From an uncultured Sutterella sp. (GTDB taxonomy: Bacteria > Pseudomonadota > Gammaproteobacteria > Burkholderiales > Burkholderiaceae_F): a DNA stretch of 9,353 nucleotides. Shown piece by piece: positions 1 through 9,082 of the stretch. A program made the position numbers and the translations under genes. The first letter of the stretch is position 1. The number at the start of each line of letters is the position of its first letter. The stretch covers positions 1-9,353 of the forward strand of contig CAKQKT010000073.1 in the NCBI GenBank assembly GCA_934249275.1. The letters run 5' to 3'. The notes beneath the pieces are model-generated. The model was not told where the DNA came from and searched no databases. It saw only the letters and a program-made list of their open reading frames with translations.

Positions 1-76
1 CCCCTATACACGAAGGACAGCCGTGATTGGCTGCCCCCTTGAAAACCACCCTGGACACAAAAATCGAGACACTCCC
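1..76. repeat. Left copy of a 76-bp inverted repeat, probable insertion-sequence end
   Basis: These 76 bases are the exact reverse complement of the last 76 bases of the window, and the match stops at the same point on both sides (after ...ACTCCC). Read inward to outward, the tip is GGGAGTGTCTCG followed by a T-run and TGTGTCC. Inside is a small hairpin, CAGCC (18-22) with GGCTG (29-33). The simplest reading is that one insertion sequence sits outside the window on each side in opposite orientation, and that the contig stops at the repeat. No transposase is visible, so the family cannot be assigned. A length of 76 equals k-1 for k=77, which fits an assembly-graph boundary. Confidence 0.8.
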
Positions 77-344
77 AGTATATCTGCACCATCCTTACCA
101 CGAAGTATTGTGGTGTCAATAGAACAGTGTCTATTGACTATAGCAAAGAGAATCGAAAGCCGCACCTATCCTTTTGGGGGAGGCGGTCGATTGAGCGCCC
201 GCCCTCTTCGACCGGCTCAACGAGTGAAATGCCTGCATGCTAGGCCTTGAGAAGATGCACCTGCCCTTGCGGCCGGGACCACATAAAAACTCTTAGGGGT
301 TTACCTAGTACATGAAATTGACAGTCTGAGTAGAATAAGCCCTA
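77..344. other. Gene-free stretch with several inverted repeats
   Basis: I see no credible protein gene here. The ORF starting at 23 begins inside the terminal repeat and runs into unrelated sequence, so it is a chance reading frame. There is an 8-bp perfect hairpin, GTCAATAG (115-122) with CTATTGAC (131-138). There is also an interleaved pair of inverted repeats at 184-220, listed separately. A TTGACA at 318-323 looks like a -35 box, but there is no good -10 box at 17 bp (CCTAGT). Confidence 0.5.
184..220. repeat. Interleaved inverted repeats, possible pseudoknot
   Basis: CGGTCGA (184-190) is complementary to TCGACCG (208-214), and the adjacent TTGAGC (191-196) is complementary to GCTCAA (215-220). 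The order A-B-A'-B' is the geometry of an H-type pseudoknot if the region is transcribed. It could also be two overlapping protein-binding dyads. No known RNA family was recognised. Confidence 0.35.
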
Positions 345-523
345 GTCGGATGGTTCTGCCTAACCGGAGCTCTCGTTTGTGCGTAGAGAGCGTCCGCAGA
401 CATCATCAGACTCCTGTCTTCGGCGTCCGAGGGGTTGCATCGGCAAGACTCGGTTTTTCCGATGCAAGCAAGTATGCCTTGACAGTTTTTTCACCCGCAA
501 CACGCATGTTGCGGGTTTTTTTT
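345..523 (+). ncRNA. Candidate structured small RNA ending in an intrinsic terminator
   Basis: Successive stem-loops can be drawn: GGTT (352-355)/AACC (362-365); GCTCTC (369-374)/GAGAGC (386-391); CCGCAGAC (394-401)/GTCTTCGG (416-423) with one mismatch; and TTGCATCGG (435-443)/CCGATGCAA (459-467). They end in a perfect terminator at 493-523. A TTGACA at 318-323 would place a start near 350, but the -10 box is poor. I did not recognise 6S RNA, tmRNA, RNase P RNA or SRP RNA. The 78-90 aa reading frames here look like chance. It could instead be the 3' end of a longer transcript from beyond the left edge. Confidence 0.35.
493..523 (+). terminator. Strong intrinsic terminator
   Basis: CCCGCAAC (494-501), loop ACGCAT, GTTGCGGG (508-515) and then eight T (516-523). 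The outer A493-T516 pair can extend the stem. This is a textbook Rho-independent terminator for + strand transcription, yet no protein gene lies upstream in the window. Confidence 0.85.
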
Positions 524-1184
524 GGCCAATTTTTTGGCCTAGTCAATTTCTCCGATTCGGCTCACAGCCATCGGACGCAAAAATTGCGTATCTTTACGTA
601 CGAGATACTGCCTAGTACCTGAGAGGTAAAAACGACTGCTCAGGCGAGAAAAGAACTGGATTTCGCTTCAAAGACACACCTGGCAGGGCAAAAAATCGAA
701 CTAAAGCATGATAAAAATCAAGAAAACAACAAATGCTTTACATTCGAAGGCCAAGATTTGCAACCAATTGCACGCGTTTTGCCCGCCGGCCGTTCTCTTA
801 TTTTCGTCAATCCAAACGCCGTCCTTCCCCCTGCGGCAGCAGACCAGCGTCGCGCCCGGCCCCTTCTGAAAGCGACGCGTTGGAAATCAATGAAATGCCC
901 GCCCCCGGAAGCACAGCGGCGCTCGGAAGGCACTAACCGGCCCGGAACGGCCTCCAATGGCTCTGAAAAGGCGCAGGAACGTGTTGAAAGGCATGAATGA
1001 AGCATGCAGAGGCACAAAGACCTGCAGCAAGGCGAATGAAGATGGAAAACAGGGGGAGGCAATGCGGAAAAGCAGACAAACTAAAGGGGCTGATCGGAAC
1101 TCCCTTTCAATTCCAATCAGCCCCCTAGCAGAGGAACGCAGAGTATTAACGAGGCAGGACCAACCACATCATTAATCAGCGTTT
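524..1184. other. Noncoding stretch, no recognisable gene
   Basis: Neither the minus-strand frame at 718-1062 nor the plus-strand frames at 733-1175 gives a protein-like sequence. They are rich in Arg, Ser, Cys and Pro, lack ribosome sites and overlap one another. Visible structure includes GTATCT (589-594)/AGATAC (604-609) and a 7-bp stem, GCGTCGC (847-853)/GCGACGC (872-878), followed by a larger hairpin at 1081-1128. The stretch may be a decayed gene, but nothing identifies it. Confidence 0.5.
1081..1128 (-). terminator. Long hairpin, possible minus-strand terminator
   Basis: GGGGCTGAT (1086-1094) pairs with ATCAGCCCC (1116-1124). Inside it, GGAA (1096-1099) pairs with TTCC (1111-1114) across a single C/A mismatch, and CTA/TAG (1081-1083/1126-1128) can close the base. 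On the minus strand the stem is followed by TTTAGTTTG, which is moderately U-rich, so termination of minus-strand transcription is possible. On the plus strand there is no T-run. No minus-strand gene is known to need it. Confidence 0.35.
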
Positions 1185-1195
1185 GAGGAGGAGCA

Positions 1196-1228
1196 ATGAA
1201 CTTTCGTTTCTTTTTGCTTCGGAGATAA
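1196..1228 (+). CDS. Ten-codon mini-ORF behind a strong ribosome site
   Basis: ATG at 1196 is preceded by GAGGAGGAG (1185-1193), a far stronger Shine-Dalgarno sequence than any real gene in this window has. The frame encodes MNFRFFLLRR and stops at TAA (1226-1228). A 10-residue product with three Phe, two Leu and three Arg resembles attenuation leader peptides in size. I see no downstream biosynthetic gene or clear terminator/antiterminator pair, and the next gene (an acyl-CoA synthetase) starts 384 bases later. Alternatives are the preserved start of a deleted gene or a chance purine run. Confidence 0.25.
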   Translation: MNFRFFLLRR

Positions 1229-1612
1229 AGTTACTCGCATTTACCTCAGGTTGCAAATGTTCCCAAATCGGCTTCCCGTGCGGTTTTCAGCGCTTAAAAT
1301 CTACACTTTCATACGATTATTATTTTCTTATGCTTGCATCCGGAGCCCTTCAAAACCTCATTTTTATCCGTATAAATACGCAAATCGTAGATTTTTTTCT
1401 TGCCCCTTCTCTCTTAATCGCACATCATCCGCACGGATGACCCTGATCACAAACAGATGGGGTTATCTTAGAATTAATCGATTGCGCCGGATGTGCATAT
1501 CCGGCACCGAACTCTGACGGTAAAGTCAGGCAGCCGTCCTCCGTCGCCCGAGACACCCGCCGGGCCCTTAATCGCTGAAGACGGTCACACGATTCGAACA
1601 GGATTTAATACA
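1229..1612 (+). promoter_or_regulatory. AT-rich upstream region of the first ligase
   Basis: The spacer is markedly AT-richer than the genes. A possible -10 box, TATAAA (1371-1376), lies in a small dyad CGTAT-AA-ATACG (1369-1380), but no good -35 box is found 17 bp upstream. The short frames at 1183-1517 show no protein character. A 20-bp palindrome at 1486-1505 is listed separately. The region probably holds the ligase promoter, but the exact site cannot be fixed by eye. Confidence 0.3.
1486..1505. promoter_or_regulatory. 20-bp near-perfect palindrome, possible operator
   Basis: GCCGGATGTGCATATCCGGC is self-complementary except for one base pair (G1493/T1498). It lies 107 bases before the chosen GTG start of the first acyl-CoA synthetase. 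Length and symmetry fit a dimeric repressor site. The only other palindrome of this size in the window, at 3539-3562, has a different sequence. Confidence 0.35.
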
Positions 1613-3466
1613 GTGAGCTCCAATTCCAACATCGCCCATGATCGCATCAAGGCGCTTGACGTCCTTACGACGATTCCCGAACTATTGACGCACCATCTGA
1701 CGGTCAGGCCCGACGACGTGGCCTACAAGGTCTACGACAATGCGTCCAAGTCCTGGAAGGACCTCACCTTCAAGAATGTCTACGACCACGTTCATGCCTG
1801 GCGCCATGCCTTTGCGGCCCGCTCCGAGCTTGTTCGCGGCGACCGCGTGGCGATGCTCCTGCCGAACTGCCCGGAAGCGGTCTTCTTCGACCTTTCCGCG
1901 CTCTCCAACACGCTCGTGCCGGTGCCGCTTCACGCCATCGACACGCCGAAGTCCTCGGCCTTCATTCTCAATGACTCCGGCGCCAAGGTGCTCGTGACGA
2001 ATAAGCTCCTCAAGTGGAAGCAGATCCGCGAAGCCGCCGAGACGCCCGAGATCCGCCTCGTCGTCATCACCGACGACAAGGACTGCGACGATCTTGACGC
2101 GCCGGTTCCGGTCATGACGAAGGAAACCTTCCTCAAACTCGGCGAAAAGAGCCAGCTTCCCAAGGAAGCTCCGAAGCCCACCGACCTCGCCGCTCTCGTC
2201 TATACCTCGGGCACGACGGGCAACCCCAAAGGCGTGATGCTCACACACCGCAACGTCATCTCGAACATTCAGGGCGTTCTCAAGAACCTCCAGCCGCACG
2301 ACAACGAGACCTTCCTCTCGTTCCTGCCGCTCTCGCACACGTTCGAGCGCACGACCTCCTACTATCTCTCGCTCGGCCTGGGCTTCACCACGGCCTTCAA
2401 CCGCTCCATCGCCAGCCTGCAGACCGACCTCCGCGAGATCCGCCCGACGATCCTCATGTCCGTCCCGCGCGTCTACGAAATGATCTACGCCAAGCTGCAG
2501 GACGGCCTTGCCAAGAAGTCCAAGTTCGTCCGCTACCTCTTCGACTGGGCCGTTGAAGTGGGCTGGCGCCGCTTCTGCCGCGAAAACGGCCTGCCCGTCG
2601 AGCCGTCGTCCCGCGCCTGGCTCGATCCGATCGTCGCCGGCTTCCTCGACAAGAAGGTCGGCAAGCAGCTGCGCTCCGTCTTCGGCGACCGCATCCACCT
2701 CTTCATTTCCGGCGGCGCCGCTTTGAGCCCCGCTGTCGCCCGCACCTTCCTCGGCCTCGGCGTGCCCATTTATCAGGGCTACGGCATGACCGAAACCTCT
2801 CCGATCATCTCGGTGAACAAGGTCGGCCACAATCACCCGACCACGGTCGGCCCGGCTCTTCCCAACGTCGAAGCCCGCCTCGGCGAAGGCGACGAGCTTC
2901 AGGTCCGCGGCCCCTCGATCATGAAGGGCTACTGGAACCGCGAGGAAGCCACCAAGGCCATCTTCACCGAAGACGGCTGGCTGCGCACTGGCGACGTCTG
3001 CACGATCTACCCCGACGGCAACATCCGCATCACCGGCCGAATCAAGGAAATCATCGTGACGAGCACCGGTGAAAAGGTGCCGCCCGCCGACCTTGAATCC
3101 GCCATCACGTCCGACCGCCTCTTCTCGCAGTGCATGGTCGTGGGCGACGACCGTCCGTTCATCGCCGCCGTCGCCTCCGTGAACCCCGAAGAGTTCAAGT
3201 CGGTCTGCGCCGAGCTCGGCCTCGATCCCTCGAAGCCCGAATCGCTTCAGGATCCCGCTTTCAAGAAGCTCGCCCTCAAGCGCATCAAGACCGCCACGGC
3301 CGGCTTCCCGAACTACGGCGTGCCGCGACAGGTTTACTGCACGCTTGACGCATGGACGATCGAAAACGGCCTTCTCACCCCGACGCTCAAGATGAAGCGC
3401 AGGCTCATCCATCAGCGCTACGCGGCCGAAATCAACGCGCTCTACGACATCCTCGTCAAGCGCTGA
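1613..3466 (+). CDS. Long-chain acyl-CoA synthetase (AMP-forming), FadD15/ACSL type, first of a tandem pair
   Basis: It activates a fatty acid with ATP to an acyl-adenylate and then transfers it to CoA. Motifs are in the expected order for the ANL superfamily: YTSGTTGNPKG (residues 197-207, phosphate loop), the ACSL-type SFLPLSHTFERT, YGMTET (390-395), GWLRTGD (455-461, ribose-binding Asp461), RIKEIIVTSTGEK (476-488, hinge) and the C-terminal GLLTPTLKMKR typical of long-chain ligases. No signal peptide or membrane helix is seen, so it should be cytoplasmic or peripheral. I chose the GTG at 1613 (617 aa) because AGGA lies 9 bases upstream and the length matches the downstream paralog (615 aa). 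An upstream GTG at 1493 would add 40 residues that lack family character and would sit in the palindrome. A terminator follows. Substrate chain length cannot be read from the sequence. Confidence 0.93.
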   Translation: MSSNSNIAHDRIKALDVLTTIPELLTHHLTVRPDDVAYKVYDNASKSWKDLTFKNVYDHVHAWRHAFAARSELVRGDRVAMLLPNCPEAVFFDLSALSNTLVPVPLHAIDTPKSSAFILNDSGAKVLVTNKLLKWKQIREAAETPEIRLVVITDDKDCDDLDAPVPVMTKETFLKLGEKSQLPKEAPKPTDLAALVYTSGTTGNPKGVMLTHRNVISNIQGVLKNLQPHDNETFLSFLPLSHTFERTTSYYLSLGLGFTTAFNRSIASLQTDLREIRPTILMSVPRVYEMIYAKLQDGLAKKSKFVRYLFDWAVEVGWRRFCRENGLPVEPSSRAWLDPIVAGFLDKKVGKQLRSVFGDRIHLFISGGAALSPAVARTFLGLGVPIYQGYGMTETSPIISVNKVGHNHPTTVGPALPNVEARLGEGDELQVRGPSIMKGYWNREEATKAIFTEDGWLRTGDVCTIYPDGNIRITGRIKEIIVTSTGEKVPPADLESAITSDRLFSQCMVVGDDRPFIAAVASVNPEEFKSVCAELGLDPSKPESLQDPAFKKLALKRIKTATAGFPNYGVPRQVYCTLDAWTIENGLLTPTLKMKRRLIHQRYAAEINALYDILVKR

Positions 3467-3476
3467 TCGCCGTCGC

Positions 3477-3516
3477 AATGCCGCCTCGACGCCCGGCCGT
3501 TGGGCGGCATTTTTTT
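3477..3516 (+). terminator. Intrinsic terminator after the first ligase
   Basis: ATGCCGCC (3478-3485) pairs with GGCGGCAT (3503-3510), with A3477-T3511 as an extra pair, followed by a run of T to 3516. It starts 11 bases after the stop codon, so the two tandem ligases are probably separate transcription units. Confidence 0.85.
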
Positions 3517-3538
3517 CTTCGTGAAATGATGTTGCGTA

Positions 3539-3562
3539 AAAATTAGGGTATTCCCTAATTTT
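3539..3562. promoter_or_regulatory. Perfect 10-bp-arm palindrome between the ligases, possible operator
   Basis: AAAATTAGGG (3539-3548), spacer TATT and CCCTAATTTT (3553-3562) form a perfect inverted repeat 100 bases upstream of the second ligase start. The AT-rich flanks and core TTAGGG-N4-CCCTAA suggest a regulator site more than a terminator, since only a short T-run (TTTT) ends the right arm. The regulator is unknown. A weak relative, TAGG-N6-CCTA, occurs at 294-307. Confidence 0.4.
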
Positions 3563-3662
3563 CATTAGCCTCATTTCCGCGCCATTTTTTATGAAAATTG
3601 ACTCGCTGACATGCGGTATCACCTGAACCGCATTAGAGACCCTTTTCGCTTGTGAGACTCAC

Positions 3663-5510
3663 GTGACAAACAACCATTCCTTTGTCGACGACTTCCGCAC
3701 CATTCCGGACATGCTCCGCCACACGGTTGCCGCCTGGCCGGAACGCGAGGCGTTCCGCCAGTACGACTATGCGGAGCGCCGCTGGTACTCCATTACCTGG
3801 AAGATGTTCCATGAACAGGTGATGCGCTGGCGCCGCGCCTTTACCGCCATGGGTCTCGTCAAGGGCGAACGCGTCGCGATGCTTCTCACCAACTGCATCG
3901 ACGCCGTCACGTTCGACGAAGCCGCGCTCTGCAGCGGCCTTGTTCCGACGCCGCTCCACGCCATCGACACGGCCGGCTCCTCCGCCTACATTCTCAAGGA
4001 CTCCAACGCGCGCTTCCTCGTCACCACATCCCGCGCCCGCTGGAACGCCATTGCCGAGGCTGCGGGCGAAGAAGCCCTGCCCGACATGAAGCTCGTCGTC
4101 TTCACGAATGAAGAGATCGAGCCGAGCACCGTCACGCACATGGAAGGCCATGACGTTGCGCTCTCGAGCGTCAAGGACTGGCTTGCCACGGGCGAGCATG
4201 TCGCCGACGCCGACCTGCTCCCCGAACCCTGCGCCGACGACCTTGCCGGCTTCATCTACACCTCGGGAACCACGGGTCGTCCGAAGGGCGTGATGATCAC
4301 GCACAGCAACATCGTTTCAAACGTTCAGCAGATCAACCGCTGCTTCGAGTTCAACGAAGAGGACGTCTTCCTTTCGTTCCTCCCCTTCTCGCACACGTTC
4401 GAGCGCACCGTTGCACACTACAATTCGCTCGCACACGGCAGCGCCATGGCCTTCGCGCGCAATGCCGCGCAGATCGAAAACGACCTGCGCGACGTGAAGC
4501 CCACGCTCATGTGCTCCGTGCCCCGAATCTACGAAAAGATTCACCAGCGCCTGCTTCACGATCTTGCTGAAAGCTCCGAGGAAAAGCGCCACCAGACCGC
4601 CTGGGCGCTCGAAATCGGCTGGCGCCGCTTCGCCGAGGCCAACCACCTTCCGATCGAAACGTCGCCGCGCGCCCAGCTTGACGACACCGCCTGGCCTAAG
4701 CTCGACGTCGAAATTGCGGCCGAAGTCCGTGAAATCTTCGGCGGCCGCCTCCGTGCAACGTTCGCCGGCGGCGCGAGCCTCAACTACGCCGTCGCGCGCT
4801 TCTTCTGCGCGCTCGGCATCAACATTCTCCAGCTCTACGGCCTGACGGAAACCTCTCCCATCGTCTCCTTCACCCGCATGAAGGACAATCACCCCGACTG
4901 CGTCGGCCATCCGGTTCCCGACTGCGAGGTGAAGCTCGGCCAGAACGACGAGCTCCTCGTGCGCGGTCCTCAGGTGATGAAGGGCTACTGGAACCGTCCG
5001 CTCGACACGGCCGCGGCCTTTGAGGACGGATGGTTCCGCACCGGCGACCAGGCTGACCTCTCCGACGGCGGCCGCGTGCGCATCAAGGGCCGCATCAAGG
5101 AAATCATCGTCACGAGCACCGGCGAGAAGATCCCGCCCGTCGACGTCGAGTTCGCCATTCAGGAGGACCGTCTCTTCGAGCAGGTTCTCGTCATCGGCGA
5201 CAACCTTCCGTACGTCACCTGCCTCGTGGTCGTCAATTCCAAGCTCTGGCCAGGCTTCTGCGCGGAACTCGGACTTGACCCCGAGGATCCGGCCACGCTC
5301 GAATCTCGAGACGTCCAGCGCCAGTGCCTGCGCCGCGTCCGCCATGCCTGCCGCGCCTTCCCGCAGTACGGCGTTCCGCGCGCCGTCATCGTGACGCGCG
5401 AGCCCTGGACCATCGACAACGGTCTTCTCACGCCTACCATGAAGCTGCGCCGTCCGCAGATCATGACGGCGTACGCCAAGCTCATCGAGCGCATCTACGC
5501 CGCCCGCTGA
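3663..5510 (+). CDS. Long-chain acyl-CoA synthetase (AMP-forming), second of the tandem pair
   Basis: This 615-aa paralog of the preceding gene makes acyl-CoA from fatty acid, ATP and CoA. By eye about half of the aligned residues agree, over the full length. Motifs are YTSGTTGRPKG (199-209), SFLPFSHTFERT, YGLTET (392-397), GWFRTGD (456-462), RIKEIIVTSTGEK (477-489) and GLLTPTMKLRR near the end. The start is GTG at 3663; no in-frame ATG lies near the expected N-terminus, and alignment with the paralog supports this site. The ribosome site is weak: only GAG within a small GTGAG-A-CTCAC dyad (3652-3662) touching the start. It lies 196 bases after the first gene, with a terminator and a palindrome between them, so separate regulation is likely. 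Divergence from its neighbour suggests a different chain-length or substrate preference, which is inference. Confidence 0.93.
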   Translation: MTNNHSFVDDFRTIPDMLRHTVAAWPEREAFRQYDYAERRWYSITWKMFHEQVMRWRRAFTAMGLVKGERVAMLLTNCIDAVTFDEAALCSGLVPTPLHAIDTAGSSAYILKDSNARFLVTTSRARWNAIAEAAGEEALPDMKLVVFTNEEIEPSTVTHMEGHDVALSSVKDWLATGEHVADADLLPEPCADDLAGFIYTSGTTGRPKGVMITHSNIVSNVQQINRCFEFNEEDVFLSFLPFSHTFERTVAHYNSLAHGSAMAFARNAAQIENDLRDVKPTLMCSVPRIYEKIHQRLLHDLAESSEEKRHQTAWALEIGWRRFAEANHLPIETSPRAQLDDTAWPKLDVEIAAEVREIFGGRLRATFAGGASLNYAVARFFCALGINILQLYGLTETSPIVSFTRMKDNHPDCVGHPVPDCEVKLGQNDELLVRGPQVMKGYWNRPLDTAAAFEDGWFRTGDQADLSDGGRVRIKGRIKEIIVTSTGEKIPPVDVEFAIQEDRLFEQVLVIGDNLPYVTCLVVVNSKLWPGFCAELGLDPEDPATLESRDVQRQCLRRVRHACRAFPQYGVPRAVIVTREPWTIDNGLLTPTMKLRRPQIMTAYAKLIERIYAAR

Positions 5511-5535
5511 CGCTGCTTTTGTCTGCCGCACACCG

Positions 5536-5570
5536 AAAGGGCCGTCCGAAGGGGCGGCCCTTTCCTCATT
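5536..5570 (+). terminator. Intrinsic terminator after the second ligase
   Basis: AAAGGGCCG (5536-5544) pairs perfectly with CGGCCCTTT (5555-5563) around a 10-base loop, followed by CCTCATT. The T-run is short and partly inside the stem, so efficiency may be moderate. Confidence 0.7.
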
Positions 5571-7306
<1,736 letters not shown>

Positions 7307-7334
7307 TTTCTGACGGCTGACAAGCTCTGAGATC

Positions 7335-7370
7335 AAGGCGCGACGGATTTTTCCCGCCGCGCCTTTCGCA
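7335..7370 (+). terminator. Intrinsic terminator-like hairpin between guaB and guaA
   Basis: AAGGCGCG (7335-7342) pairs with CGCGCCTT (7358-7365). Inside it, CGG (7344-7346) pairs with CCG (7354-7356) across one A/C mismatch. The tail TTTCGCATTTCTT is only moderately T-rich. It may end guaB transcripts in part and let some continue into guaA. Confidence 0.65.
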
Positions 7371-7422
7371 TTTCTTATAGAATGCAATCGCCTATTTGTT
7401 TTTCCAAACGGACTATAGATAC

Positions 7423-8988
7423 ATGTCTCACGACCGCATCCTTATTCTTGACTTCGGCAGCCAGGTGACCCAGCTGATCGCCCGCCGCGTGCGCGAAGCT
7501 CACGTCTACTGCGAAGTTCATCCGAACGACGTTTCCGCCGAATTCATTCGCGAATACAATCCGAAGGGCATCATTCTTTCCGGCTCTCACATGAGCGCCT
7601 ACGAAGAAAGCAATGACCAGGCCAGCCAGGCCGTGTTCGAAGCCGGCGTTCCGGTTCTCGGCATCTGCTACGGCATGCAGACGATGGCCCAGCAGCTCGG
7701 CGGCCGCGTCGAAAGCGGCACGAAGCGTGAATTCGGCTACGCCGAAGTCCGCGCCCACGGTCACACGAAGCTCCTCGAAGGCATCGAAGACTTCCGCACG
7801 GAAGCAGGCGAAGGCATGCTCAAGGTCTGGATGAGCCACGGCGACAAGGTTGCCGAGCTTCCCCCGGGCTTCAAGGTCATGTGCTCCACGCCGTCCTGCC
7901 CGATCGCCGGCATGTGCAACGAAGAAAAGGGCTTCTATGCCGTTCAGTTCCATCCGGAAGTGACGCACACCCTCAAGGGCCGCGAAATGCTCAACCGCTT
8001 CGTGCTCGACATCTGCAAGTGCTCCCCCGACTGGGTCATGGGCGACTACGTTGCCGAAGCCGTCGCGAAGATCCGCGAACAGGTCGGCGATGAAGAAGTC
8101 ATTCTCGGCCTCTCCGGCGGCGTTGACTCCTCCGTGGCCGCTGCCCTCATCCACCGCGCCATCGGCAAGCAGCTCACCTGCGTGTTCGTCGACAACGGCC
8201 TCCTTCGCAAGAACGAACGCGAACAGGTCCGCGAAACGTTTGAAAAGAACATGGGCCTCAAGCTCATCGTCGTCGACGCCGTCGACCGCTTCATGAACGA
8301 ACTCGCCGGCGTCACCGACCCGGAACAGAAGCGCAAGATCATCGGCCGCGTCTTCGTCGAAATCTTCCAGGAAGAAGCCTCCAAGCTCACGGCCGCCAAG
8401 TGGCTCGCCCAGGGCACGATCTATCCGGACGTCATCGAATCCGCCGGCGCCAAGACCAAGAAGGCCAAGACCATCAAGTCCCACCACAACGTGGGCGGTC
8501 TTCCCGACACGCTTCACCTCAAGCTTCTTGAACCGCTCCGCTCCCTCTTCAAGGACGAAGTCCGCGAACTCGGCGTTGAGCTCGGCCTCCCCGCCGAAAT
8601 GGTCTACCGTCACCCGTTCCCGGGTCCGGGCCTCGGCGTCCGCATCCTCGGCGAAGTCAAGCGCGAATACGCCGACCTTCTCCGCGAAGCCGATGCCATC
8701 TTCATCGAAGAACTCCGCAACTTCGGCCTCTATGACAAGGTGAGCCAGGCCTTCGTGGTCTTCCTCCCGGTCAAGTCCGTGGGCGTCATGGGCGACGGCC
8801 GCACCTACGAATGGGTCGTCAGCCTGCGCTGCGTCGAAACGTCCGACTTCATGACCGCCGTCTGGAGCCACCTGCCGTACGAACTCCTCGGCAAGGTCTC
8901 CAACCGCATCATCAACGAAGTCCGCGGCATCAACCGCGTCGTTTACGACGTCTCCGGCAAGCCGCCTGCCACGATCGAATGGGAATGA
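7423..8988 (+). CDS. guaA: GMP synthase, glutamine-hydrolysing
   Basis: It converts XMP to GMP using ATP and ammonia from glutamine, directly after the GuaB step. The 521 aa compare with 525 in E. coli. The N-terminal class I amidotransferase domain has GICYGMQ with nucleophile Cys82 and FHPEVTHT with His177 and Glu179. The ATP pyrophosphatase domain starts near 205, with the P-loop LSGGVDSS at 230-237. The C-terminal dimerisation domain ends in [17 protein letters not shown], as in other Burkholderiales. I chose ATG 7423 ([14 protein letters not shown]) because family members begin there; a start at 7396 would add nine unrelated residues. The ribosome site is weak. TATAGA (7376-7381) could be a -10 box of its own promoter, without a good -35 box. 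The gap to guaB is 116 bases. The 3' end is intact. Confidence 0.98.
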   Translation: MSHDRILILDFGSQVTQLIARRVREAHVYCEVHPNDVSAEFIREYNPKGIILSGSHMSAYEESNDQASQAVFEAGVPVLGICYGMQTMAQQLGGRVESGTKREFGYAEVRAHGHTKLLEGIEDFRTEAGEGMLKVWMSHGDKVAELPPGFKVMCSTPSCPIAGMCNEEKGFYAVQFHPEVTHTLKGREMLNRFVLDICKCSPDWVMGDYVAEAVAKIREQVGDEEVILGLSGGVDSSVAAALIHRAIGKQLTCVFVDNGLLRKNEREQVRETFEKNMGLKLIVVDAVDRFMNELAGVTDPEQKRKIIGRVFVEIFQEEASKLTAAKWLAQGTIYPDVIESAGAKTKKAKTIKSHHNVGGLPDTLHLKLLEPLRSLFKDEVRELGVELGLPAEMVYRHPFPGPGLGVRILGEVKREYADLLREADAIFIEELRNFGLYDKVSQAFVVFLPVKSVGVMGDGRTYEWVVSLRCVETSDFMTAVWSHLPYELLGKVSNRIINEVRGINRVVYDVSGKPPATIEWE

Positions 8989-8990
8989 GG

Positions 8991-9005
8991 TAGTTCGTTG
9001 AACTA
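8991..9005. repeat. Short inverted repeat right after the guaA stop
   Basis: TAGTTC-GTT-GAACTA is a perfect 6-bp dyad starting two bases after the guaA stop codon. Its right arm is part of TGAACTAACA (8999-9008), which recurs at 9083-9092 on the far side of the terminator. The arrangement could mark a recombinase core site or be chance. Confidence 0.35.
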
Positions 9006-9027
9006 ACAAGTACCAATCGGCACTAAG

Positions 9028-9064
9028 AACCCCGCTAACGCCTCTGTTAGTGGGGTTTTCTTTT
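9028..9064 (+). terminator. Strong intrinsic terminator after guaA
   Basis: AACCCCGCTAAC (9028-9039) pairs with GTTAGTGGGGTT (9046-9057), 12 bp with one G-T wobble and a 6-base loop, followed by TTCTTTT. It ends the guaA transcript 40 bases after the stop codon. Confidence 0.9.
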
Positions 9065-9082
9065 GGTTACAATGATTTATGA

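Noticed and set aside
23..250. 75-aa + strand ORF and the 84-aa minus-strand ORF at 9077-9331 that share the same first 18 residues
   Set aside because: The shared part is just the inverted repeat read in the same frame. Both run into unrelated sequence and lack ribosome sites.
718..1062. 114-aa minus-strand ORF in the left noncoding region
   Set aside because: Composition is Arg/Ser/Cys-rich, there is no ribosome site or domain, and it overlaps equally poor + strand frames.
1588..1604. CGATTCGAAC, resembling the T-loop of a minus-strand tRNA
   Set aside because: The flanking bases do not form the 5-bp T stem, and no acceptor, anticodon or D arm can be drawn around it.
1682..3622. 646-aa minus-strand ORF covering the first ligase, with similar antisense ORFs over the second ligase (4317-5624), guaB (5828-7387) and guaA (7375-9009)
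   Set aside because: All four genes show one, because their codon bias avoids TTA, CTA and TCA. The predicted proteins are low-complexity and without recognisable domains, while the + strand proteins carry complete family motifs.
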